From positions 325,889 through 389,888 of the forward strand of contig NZ_JAMHJQ010000005.1 of NCBI RefSeq assembly GCF_023534745.1: a DNA stretch of 64,000 bases. The letters run 5' to 3'. The first letter of the stretch is position 1. Each line of letters starts with the position of its first letter. The notes below the pieces were generated by a model. It did not search any database and was not told the origin of the DNA. It saw only the letters and a program-made list of their open reading frames with translations. Of this stretch, positions 38,475-45,246 are shown piece by piece. The position numbers and the translations under genes were made by a program. The stretch comes from Streptomyces sp. 35G-GA-8. GTDB taxonomy: Bacteria > Actinomycetota > Actinomycetes > Streptomycetales > Streptomycetaceae.

Positions 38475-39323
38475 GTGCCCGACGGAAAACTCCTCGCCGT
38501 CAGCGATCTGCATGTCGTGTACGACGAGAACCGCGCTCTGGTCGAGGAACTGCGCCCGGCCTCGGACGACGACTGGCTGATCGTCGCGGGCGATGTCGCC
38601 GAGAAGTACGCCGATATCGAGTGGGCGCTGCGGCTGCTCAGCGAGCGGTTCGCGAAGGTGATCTGGGCGCCGGGAAACCATGAGCTGTGGACCCATCCCC
38701 AGGATCCGTGCGATCTGCGCGGCGAGAAGCGCTATCTCCATCTGGTGGAGCTGTGCCGGGGGCTGGGCATCGCCACCCCGGAGGACCCCTATCCCGTCTG
38801 GCGGGGCGCCGGCGGTCCGGCGGCGATCGCGCCGCTCTTCGTGCTCTACGACTACTCCTTCCGGGCGCCCGGCGCGACCACGACGGAGGAGTCGCTGCGG
38901 CTGGCCCATGAGGCGGGCGTGGTCTGCTCCGACGAGTACTTCCTGCACCCCGATCCGTTCGCGGGCCGGGACGCCTGGTGCTGGTCGCGCGTCGAGGAGA
39001 CCGAGCGCCGCCTGTCGGCGATCGATCCGTCCCTGCGTACGGTTCTGGTCAACCACTTCCCGCTGGTCCGCGACCCCACGCGCATTCTGTACTACCCGGA
39101 GTTCGCCCAGTGGTGCGGTACGGAACTGACCGCCGACTGGCATGTGCGCTTCCGTTCCGCCGCCGTGGTCTACGGGCATCTGCACATCCCCCGGGTCACC
39201 TGGCACGACGGGGTGCGCTTCGAGGAGGTGTCGATCGGCTATCCGCGCGAGTGGCGCAAACGCCCGCCCCGGGAGCCGCTGCGCCAGATCCTGCCCGAGC
39301 CGGCCGGAGAGGTGGCCAGGTGA
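38475..39323 (+). CDS. Metallophosphoesterase, possible phosphopantetheinyl hydrolase (PptH-like)
   Basis: A 282-residue calcineurin-type phosphoesterase with all metal-binding blocks: SDLHV (Asp, His), AGDVAEK, PGNHELW, VNHFPL and YGHLHIP. No signal peptide, so cytoplasmic. The GTG start has AAGGA about ten bases upstream. Its stop overlaps the nysF start (GTGA), a strong sign of joint function. In Mycobacterium tuberculosis the metallophosphatase PptH (Rv2795c) is encoded beside the phosphopantetheinyl transferase PptT (Rv2794c) and removes phosphopantetheine from carrier proteins. By that analogy this enzyme may counterbalance NysF, but the sequence alone does not prove the substrate. A generic phosphodiesterase is the alternative. 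Confidence 0.8.
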   Translation: MPDGKLLAVSDLHVVYDENRALVEELRPASDDDWLIVAGDVAEKYADIEWALRLLSERFAKVIWAPGNHELWTHPQDPCDLRGEKRYLHLVELCRGLGIATPEDPYPVWRGAGGPAAIAPLFVLYDYSFRAPGATTTEESLRLAHEAGVVCSDEYFLHPDPFAGRDAWCWSRVEETERRLSAIDPSLRTVLVNHFPLVRDPTRILYYPEFAQWCGTELTADWHVRFRSAAVVYGHLHIPRVTWHDGVRFEEVSIGYPREWRKRPPREPLRQILPEPAGEVAR

Positions 39324-40003
39324 TCGGGGAGGTACTGCCCGCCGAGGTCGCCGCCGAGGCGGCCTACGACGACGGGCACGAGCCGGGCGAAGAGCTGTTC
39401 CCGCAGGAGAAGGCGCTGGTGGCGAACGCGGTTCCCAAACGGCAGCGGGAGTTCACCACCGTACGGTTCCTGGCCCGGCGCGCGATGCGCCGTCTCGGGC
39501 AGCGGCCCGTACCGCTGCTCCCCAACCGGCGCGGGGCGCCCCAGTGGCCGGAAGGCATCGTCGGCAGCATGACGCACTGCGACGGCTACCGCGCCGCGGT
39601 GGTGGCCAGATCCGGGGAAACGGCGGCGCTCGGCATCGACGCGGAGCCCGACGCGCCGCTGCCCGACGGTGTGCTCGATGTCATCACGCTGCCGGCCGAG
39701 CGGACCCTGATCTCGACCCTCACCGAACGTCACCCCGGGGTCAGTTATGACCGGCTGATTTTCAGCGCCAAGGAAAGCGTCTTCAAGGTGTGGTATCCGC
39801 TCACCCAACGCGAACTCGACTTCTCCGAGGCGGAAATCGACATCGACCCGGTCGAACGGACCTTTCAGGCAAGGCTTCTGGTACCGGGCCCCTTCGTGGA
39901 CGACCGTCATATCGGTGAATTCCAGGGCCGTTGGATCGCGGACCGGGGCCTGGTGGCCACCGCGATCCATGTGGCACATGAAACGTCATCAGTTTTTCAT
40001 TGA
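39320..40003 (+). CDS. nysF: 4'-phosphopantetheinyl transferase, NysF-like
   Basis: A 227-residue single-domain transferase of the PptT/EntD-like group. It loads the CoA phosphopantetheine arm on ACP serines of the polyene synthase and perhaps other carrier proteins. Visible motifs are GSMTHCDGYRAAVVA, LGIDAEPD (metal-binding Asp and Glu) and FSAKESVFKVWYP (Lys-Glu). The GTG start overlaps the stop of the metallophosphatase gene by four bases. The larger open frame upstream is read-through inside that gene. nysF flanks nysG/nysH in the Streptomyces noursei nystatin cluster too, so this probably marks the edge of the polyene locus. The neighbouring lipid-synthase operon has its own built-in transferase. 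Confidence 0.93.
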   Translation: MIGEVLPAEVAAEAAYDDGHEPGEELFPQEKALVANAVPKRQREFTTVRFLARRAMRRLGQRPVPLLPNRRGAPQWPEGIVGSMTHCDGYRAAVVARSGETAALGIDAEPDAPLPDGVLDVITLPAERTLISTLTERHPGVSYDRLIFSAKESVFKVWYPLTQRELDFSEAEIDIDPVERTFQARLLVPGPFVDDRHIGEFQGRWIADRGLVATAIHVAHETSSVFH

Positions 40004-40038
40004 ATCCATCGTCACTCGCCGCCGTGAACTGCTATCCA

Positions 40039-40061
40039 AGTGGGGTCCTTGTCCCCCCACT
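40039..40061 (+). other. Hairpin just upstream of the SGNH esterase ribosome site
   Basis: AGTGGGG (40039-40045) pairs with CCCCACT (40055-40061) across a nine-base loop. It directly precedes the GGAGAA ribosome site of the esterase. It has no T-run, so a leader structure affecting translation is as likely as a terminator of the nysG-nysF transcript. Confidence 0.45.
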
Positions 40062-40078
40062 CCTGGAGAAGAATCTCC

Positions 40079-40879
40079 GTGCGTTCAATAAAGGCACTGT
40101 TCGCCGTCTTTCTGGCCATCGTCGCGGCGGTCACGATCTCGCCGTCCGCGTACGCGGCCGACGGTAAGTACGTGGCGATGGGTGACTCGTACGCGGTCGC
40201 TCCCGGCACCCGTACCTACGACGACCCCAATCACGCGTGCCGCCGGGGCCCGCTGACCTACCCGCGGCTGTGGGCGGCTCAGCACAGCTCGGTGGCGTTC
40301 GTCGAGGCGTCGTGTTCGGGTGCGACCACGGCCGAGGTGATCAACTCCCAGATCCCGCAGCTCACCGCGGACACGACACTGGTGACGCTGCAGGTCGGCG
40401 GCAACGATGTCGGCTTTGTCGACGTACTGACCAACTGCGTCCTCACCATCGACGACCGGGACTGCCTCAACGGCGTCGCGCTGGCGAAGCAGGCGGCGGA
40501 GTCGGCTCTGTCCCCGGCGCTCGCGACGACCTACAGCGCGGTGCGTGCCGCCGCGCCCAACGCGAGAGTCATCGTCATCGGATATCCCCGGCTCTACACC
40601 ATCGGGGGTTCCTGCGGAATTTTCGGACTGAGTGACACCGAACGTACCGCGCTGAACTCCGCGGCCGACACCCTGGCCTCCGTCATGTCCGCCCGTGCGG
40701 CGGCCGCCGGTTTTGAATTCCTGGACGCCCGACCGGTATTCGACCCGCACACGATCTGCTCGTCCGGTTCCACCTGGCTCACCAGCCTGGAATGGGACAA
40801 GATCAACGAGTCCTACCACCCGAACGCCGCGGGTCACCGCGACGGTTATCTGGCCGCTCTGAACGCCCTCACCGGCTGA
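40079..40879 (+). CDS. Secreted SGNH/GDSL-family esterase or lipase
   Basis: A 266-residue exported hydrolase. The N-terminus has a Sec signal peptide (basic MRSIK, hydrophobic core, probable cleavage after AYA near residue 27). Block I is MGDSYA with the nucleophile Ser, block III is GGNDVGF, and the C-terminal His block is NESYHPNAAGH. Six cysteines occur in the mature chain, the number that forms three disulfides in Streptomyces SGNH lipases such as that of S. rimosus. The GTG at 40079 with GGAGAA eight bases upstream is preferred to the longer frame at 40040, because it places the signal peptide at the terminus. It follows nysF by 75 bases. Whether it belongs to the polyene cluster is unknown; a strong terminator follows. 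Confidence 0.9.
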   Translation: MRSIKALFAVFLAIVAAVTISPSAYAADGKYVAMGDSYAVAPGTRTYDDPNHACRRGPLTYPRLWAAQHSSVAFVEASCSGATTAEVINSQIPQLTADTTLVTLQVGGNDVGFVDVLTNCVLTIDDRDCLNGVALAKQAAESALSPALATTYSAVRAAAPNARVIVIGYPRLYTIGGSCGIFGLSDTERTALNSAADTLASVMSARAAAAGFEFLDARPVFDPHTICSSGSTWLTSLEWDKINESYHPNAAGHRDGYLAALNALTG

Positions 40880-40914
40880 CGGAGCAACAGGCCCACCGGC
40901 CTGTCGATCACATA

Positions 40915-40954
40915 AGTGGGGGCGTTCCGCTTTCTTTCGCGGAACGCCCCCACT
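40915..40954. terminator. Bidirectional terminator between convergent genes
   Basis: A perfect 16-base-pair stem with arm AGTGGGGGCGTTCCGC closes the eight-base loop TTTCTTTC. It lies between the esterase (plus) and the ABC exporter of the lipid operon (minus), separating the two clusters. Confidence 0.88.
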
Positions 40955-40994
40955 GCCATTTCCCTTGTGCCCTGTCCCCCGCCGTTTCTTTCTG

Positions 40995-42842
40995 TCAGCG
41001 CGGCCCGTCGGCCGCCCATGCGTCGATGCCCTCATCGCCCTCGCTCACCAGCATCTGGGAGGAGGCGAGTTCGCGGTAGAGGACATCGGCCTCGACCAGC
41101 TCCGCGTGGGTTCCCGCCGCGCGCACCAGACCGTGTTCGAGTACCACGATCTGGTCGGCCCCGGTCACGGTGGACAGCCGGTGCGCGATCAGGATCACGG
41201 TGCACCGTCTGGCCGCCTGGTCCACCGCCTCCCGCAGCGCCCGTTCGTTGCTCGCGTCGAGCTGGGCGGTGGCCTCGTCCAGGAGCAGCACCTCCGGCCG
41301 GCGCAGCAGCGCACGCGCGATGGCCAGCCGCTGCCGCTCACCGCCCGACAGCGTCACACCGCGGTTGCCGACCTCGGTGCGCAGTCCTTCGGGCAGCCGG
41401 TCGATCAGGGAGTCGAGCCGGGTGAGCCCGAGGACCTCCGCGATGTCCTCGTCCGACGCGCCGGTCGCGGCGTAGCGCAGATTGTCCTCGATGGTGCCGG
41501 CCATCACGGGCGATTCCTGCTCCACATAGGCGATGCGCCTGCGCACCTCCGACCGGGGCAGGGTGGCGATGTCGACGCCGTCGATCAGGATCTGTCCGGC
41601 GGCCGGTTCGTGGAAGCGCTGGAGCAGGGCGAACATCGTGGTCTTGCCCGCACCGGAGAGTCCGACCAGCGCGGTCTGGGTGCCGCCTGCGACGGTGTAC
41701 GAGATACCGCGCAGGGCGGATGCGCGGCCGGGGTAGGCGAACCGTACGTCCCGGAACTCGACCGGCGGCGCGCCGGGCGCGGCCAGGGCGGCGGCGCGCG
41801 GGTCGTCCACATCGTCCTCGACCGGCATGTGCTTGACCTGCTCGATACGGCCGACGGCGCCGAGCCCCTGTTGCAGCATGCTCAGCCCGGCGACCAGTGA
41901 GCCGACAGGGCTCGCCAGATAGAACACGTACAGCAGGAAGGCGATCAGGGCGGAGGCTTCGAGGTCGCCGGAGGCCACCAGCGCGCCGCCCACGCCGAGC
42001 ACCGCGAGGAACGCCGCCTGGATGGACACCCCGGAGAGGACCTTCACCAGCGCGACATAGCGGGCGCCGGCCAGTCCGGCGCGGTAGGCGCCTTCGATGG
42101 CGTCCCCGGCGCGTGCTGTCTCCCTGCCCTCGGCGCCGTTGGCCTTGACGGTCCTGGCGGCGCCGAGCGTACGGTCCAGTGCGGCGCCCACCGCGCCGAC
42201 CGACTCCTGGGCGCGGGCGACCGCTTCACGGATCCGGGGCAGGACGAGCGTCATCACCAGCGCGACGGCGATCAGGACGCCGGCGGTGACCCCGAGCAGT
42301 CCCGGATGCACCACGCCCATCAGCACCACCGCGCCGAGAATGCTGAGCACGCCGTTGGAGACCATCACCAGCCCCTCGGTGGCGGCGTTCTGGACGAGGG
42401 CGCTGTCGGAGGTGACGCGCGAGATGAGGTCGCCCGGAGGACGGCGGTCCAGCTCGGGTACGCGCAGCCGTATCAGCCGGAACACCAGGTCGCGGCGGAT
42501 CTGCCGGACCACACGCTCCGAGGTGCGCTGCTGCCACCAGGACTGGAGTCCGGTGAGCCCGGCGCCCAGGACGACGAGCGCGGCCAGCAGCAGCACGGGC
42601 CCGAGCACCCCGCGTCCGTCGCTCAGTCCGTCCAGTACGTGCTGGGCCACCAGCGGTTGGACGAGTCCGGCGGCGCTGGCGGCCAGCACGAGGAGCAGCG
42701 TGGCGAGCAGCACCGTCCGATGCGGGCGGGCGTAGCGCAGCAGTACGCGCAGCGGGGGCGTCGCGGGCGGCTCGGGGGGCTGGGCCGGCGCGGGTGGCCG
42801 AGGGGTCCCGGCCGTCGTGGGAGGAGCGGAAACCGTTGTCAT
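40995..42842 (-). CDS. ABC exporter (fused membrane and ATPase domains) of the lipid-synthase operon
   Basis: A 615-residue MsbA/LmrA-like half-transporter probably acting as a homodimer. It has a Pro-rich cytoplasmic N-terminus (about 1-32), six membrane helices (to about 320) and an ATPase domain with Walker A GLSGAGKTT, signature LSGGERQRL, Walker B VLLLDEATAQLD and H-loop LIAHRLSTV, all canonical. It is the last gene of the leftward operon, 67 bases after the glycosyltransferase, which suggests export of the operon product. An ATG at 42842 is chosen; a GTG at 42878 would add 12 residues, and neither has a good ribosome site. Exporters of this type carry lipids and amphiphilic drugs, so the true substrate is open. 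Confidence 0.85.
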   Translation of the reverse strand: MTTVSAPPTTAGTPRPPAPAQPPEPPATPPLRVLLRYARPHRTVLLATLLLVLAASAAGLVQPLVAQHVLDGLSDGRGVLGPVLLLAALVVLGAGLTGLQSWWQQRTSERVVRQIRRDLVFRLIRLRVPELDRRPPGDLISRVTSDSALVQNAATEGLVMVSNGVLSILGAVVLMGVVHPGLLGVTAGVLIAVALVMTLVLPRIREAVARAQESVGAVGAALDRTLGAARTVKANGAEGRETARAGDAIEGAYRAGLAGARYVALVKVLSGVSIQAAFLAVLGVGGALVASGDLEASALIAFLLYVFYLASPVGSLVAGLSMLQQGLGAVGRIEQVKHMPVEDDVDDPRAAALAAPGAPPVEFRDVRFAYPGRASALRGISYTVAGGTQTALVGLSGAGKTTMFALLQRFHEPAAGQILIDGVDIATLPRSEVRRRIAYVEQESPVMAGTIEDNLRYAATGASDEDIAEVLGLTRLDSLIDRLPEGLRTEVGNRGVTLSGGERQRLAIARALLRRPEVLLLDEATAQLDASNERALREAVDQAARRCTVILIAHRLSTVTGADQIVVLEHGLVRAAGTHAELVEADVLYRELASSQMLVSEGDEGIDAWAADGPR

Positions 42843-42909
42843 GGGGGGTCCGGGTTCGCTGGTCGGGAGGGGGTTCACCGGGGGGAGAAGGGGTGGGGAG
42901 TGGGGGTGT

Positions 42910-44094
42910 TCAGTGGGTCGCGGGGACGGGTACGTGGTGTGCCGCGATCCGCTCCAAGTGGTCGGCGGCGGTGACCTGGCCGCCCGCCGCGCGGAAGGAC
43001 CTGCCGATCGCCTCGGCGGCGGCGCGGTGGCCGGAGGCGCTGTCCAGTACGGTCTCGACGGCCGTGGCCAGCCGGGCGGCGTTCACCCGGTTGAAGCGGA
43101 CCCGCACCCCCGCGCCCGCGTCGACCACCTGTTGCGCGACGATGGGCTGGTCGTCGCGGATGGGGGCGAGGACGAGCGGCAGCCCGTGCCACAGCGACTC
43201 GCACACGGTGTTGTGTCCGGCGTGGCAGACGACGGCGTCGGCCCGTGCCAGCAGATCGAGTTGGGGCACATGGGCGCGTACGAGGATTCCCGGTGGCACC
43301 GCCGAGAGCGTATGGCCGGGGTCGACCACGACACCCTGTACCGCGTCCCCGAGCCCGTCGAGGGCGGTGACGGCCTCCGCCAGGAACCGGCCGCCCGCGT
43401 CCGCGTTGGCCGTGCCGAGCGAGACGAGAACGGTGGGGCGCCCCGGATCCAGTTCCTCCCACGGGAAGTCGGAGCGGTCGGCGCGCGGCGCGATGGCCGG
43501 TCCGACCAGATGTGTCCGCTCCCAGGGCAGCGGCGCGTCACCGAGCAGTTCGCGCCCGGTGAAGGCGATGACACCGTACGGGGAGAAGCGCGGGTCGGCC
43601 GTGCTCGCCGGGTCGCCGATACGCGCGCGCAGCGCGCCGAGCAGCTCATCGAGCCAGGCGGCCACCTTGGGCATCCCCGCCAGCGGGTCGATGAGTTCGG
43701 CCGAGGTCGTCGCGGAGGTGACGTAAGGGATGCCCCTGCGCTCCGCGATCAGCGCGCCCGCCACGGCGTGCTGGTCGCCGAGGACGACATCCGGGCGGAA
43801 CGCGTCGATGGCGTCCTCGACCCCCGGCGCCATCCGGTCGGCCAGCGGGACGAAGAACTCCTCCCACAGGAACCGGAAGGCGGCGGGTCCGGTCAGCCCC
43901 GGCGGCCTGACCAGTCCGTTCTCGGGCATGGGGCAGTCGAGGGCGGTGGCGTCCTGTCCGGCGAGCCGGCGGATCTGCTCGGCATGGCCCGCCCACGCCA
44001 CCGGATGCCCCCGCCGGGCGAGTTCACCGGCCACCCCGACCAGCGGGTTGACATGCCCGACCAGGGGTGGGACGACGAGCAGGAAGCGGGTCAC
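42910..44094 (-). CDS. GT1-family macrolide/lipid glycosyltransferase
   Basis: A 394-residue two-Rossmann GT-B enzyme of the MGT/UGT type. The N-terminus FLLVVPPLVGHVNPLVGVA is the usual acceptor-domain start. The sugar-nucleotide signature is HAGHNTVCESLWHGLPLVLA followed by RDDQPIVAQQV. The start is a GTG overlapping the hydrolase stop (GTGA), so the genes are coupled. The longer open frame upstream is read-through within the hydrolase. Such enzymes glycosylate polyketides and lipids from NDP sugars. Placement inside the lipid-synthase operon argues that it decorates that product, though a role as an extra polyene sugar transferase cannot be excluded. No deoxysugar genes are nearby, so a common donor such as UDP-glucose is plausible. 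Confidence 0.88.
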   Translation of the reverse strand: MTRFLLVVPPLVGHVNPLVGVAGELARRGHPVAWAGHAEQIRRLAGQDATALDCPMPENGLVRPPGLTGPAAFRFLWEEFFVPLADRMAPGVEDAIDAFRPDVVLGDQHAVAGALIAERRGIPYVTSATTSAELIDPLAGMPKVAAWLDELLGALRARIGDPASTADPRFSPYGVIAFTGRELLGDAPLPWERTHLVGPAIAPRADRSDFPWEELDPGRPTVLVSLGTANADAGGRFLAEAVTALDGLGDAVQGVVVDPGHTLSAVPPGILVRAHVPQLDLLARADAVVCHAGHNTVCESLWHGLPLVLAPIRDDQPIVAQQVVDAGAGVRVRFNRVNAARLATAVETVLDSASGHRAAAEAIGRSFRAAGGQVTAADHLERIAAHHVPVPATH

Positions 44095-44900
44095 CGCACC
44101 GCCCCGGCGAGGGTGTGTTCCCGTACCCACTCCAGGATCAGGTCCCGGGTCTCCTCGGTGCGCTCCACGAGTACGGAGTGGCCCTGCTCGGCCAGGACCA
44201 CGGTGCGGCAGGAGGCCAACTTCGCTTCCAGGGAGTCCACTTGGGCGCTCAGGCCGGACTCGTCGCCGAAGATGGCCAGCACCGGGCAGTCGAGCGCGGA
44301 GAGATCGTCGTCGATGACGCGTCCGGCGGGGATGTCCTCGGCCAGGGTGGTGACCCGCAGGATACGGCCGGCGCCCCGGGAGAGCCGGGCGGTGTGCGCG
44401 CCGTGATGGGCGGAGATCCAGCCGATGACATCCTCGCGGGCGAGCTGGCTCTTGGCGTCCGCGAGCCCGTCGGCCATGTGCCGGGTCCACTCCGTGACCG
44501 GCGGCTCGGACTCGATCATGGTGACCGTGGCGACCCGGTCGGGGTGCCACGCGGCGAGCGCGGCGGCCACCGTACCGCCGAAGGAGTTGCCGACGACATG
44601 CACCCGGCGGGTCTCGCCGAGCGCGTCGAGCAGTCCGGCGAGGTCGGCGACGAAGGACTCCAGACGGTAGCCGGTGGCCGGCCGGTCGCTGCGGCCGTGG
44701 CCACGCAGGTCGTACATGATCACGTCGAGGCCCGCGGCGGCGAAGGCCGGGCCCAGGGTGAAGTAGTAGCTGGCCAGGCTGTCGGTGAGCAGACCGTGCA
44801 CGAACACGACGACGGGCGTCTCACCGCCGTCCGCGGGCCGGGTGGCGGCGGGGAGCCGCTGCACATGTGTGGTGATCTCGCCGGTACGGATCTTCGTCAT
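44091..44900 (-). CDS. Alpha/beta-hydrolase, possible releasing thioesterase
   Basis: A 269-residue single-domain hydrolase. The oxyanion strand is VVVFVHGLLTDS. The nucleophile elbow is GNSFGGTVAAALA; the acid lies in FGDESGL and the His in EQGHSVLV. No signal peptide. It starts four bases after the ACP stop and overlaps the glycosyltransferase start. Neither large synthase subunit contains a thioesterase, so this enzyme is the natural candidate to release the acyl chain from the ACP or to transfer it. That role is inferred from context only; an epoxide- or ester-hydrolase activity is possible. Confidence 0.82.
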   Translation of the reverse strand: MTKIRTGEITTHVQRLPAATRPADGGETPVVVFVHGLLTDSLASYYFTLGPAFAAAGLDVIMYDLRGHGRSDRPATGYRLESFVADLAGLLDALGETRRVHVVGNSFGGTVAAALAAWHPDRVATVTMIESEPPVTEWTRHMADGLADAKSQLAREDVIGWISAHHGAHTARLSRGAGRILRVTTLAEDIPAGRVIDDDLSALDCPVLAIFGDESGLSAQVDSLEAKLASCRTVVLAEQGHSVLVERTEETRDLILEWVREHTLAGAVR

Positions 44901-44904
44901 CGGT

Positions 44905-45246
44905 TCAGCCCTGTCCTGTGGCGGTGGAGCGCAGCGACGCCGCGACATAGTCGGCCAGCTCACCGACGGTGAGGGCGATGATCTCGTCGAGTTCGAGATC
45001 GGCGATGAACAGGGCGAGGTTGACCCGGTCCCCGTAGTGCTCGCGCAGGATGCCGGCGAGCGTCACCAGATCGATGCTCTCCAGTTCGAGATCGTCGTGG
45101 AAGGTGGTCTCCCGGCTGATCTCGGCGTCGTCGAGTCCGTCCTGCGCCAGCAGTTCGCGCAGCATCCGGGTGATGTCCGCCAGCACAGCGGCATCATCGC
45201 TGTCCAGCGGCTCCGTGGTCATGATCCCGATCGCCTCAGTGCTCAT
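44905..45246 (-). CDS. Free-standing acyl carrier protein
   Basis: A 113-residue acidic four-helix-type carrier protein. The phosphopantetheine attachment motif is LELESIDLVTLAGIL, with the Ser in ESIDL. A roughly 30-residue N-terminal extension precedes helix 1. The ATG at 45246 with AGGAG six bases upstream is chosen, which makes the gene overlap the end of subunit 2 by 11 bases. Subunit 1 has its own single ACP domain, so this second carrier may accept the finished chain for hydrolysis or glycosylation, or supply a starter. Confidence 0.9.
   Translation of the reverse strand: MSTEAIGIMTTEPLDSDDAAVLADITRMLRELLAQDGLDDAEISRETTFHDDLELESIDLVTLAGILREHYGDRVNLALFIADLELDEIIALTVGELADYVAASLRSTATGQG

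Noticed and set aside
42910-44094. The glycosyltransferase as a second-sugar enzyme of the polyene
   Set aside because: Some nystatin-like compounds carry an extra sugar, but this gene is translationally coupled to the lipid-operon hydrolase and is separated from the polyene genes by a terminator and the exporter. Kept only as an alternative.
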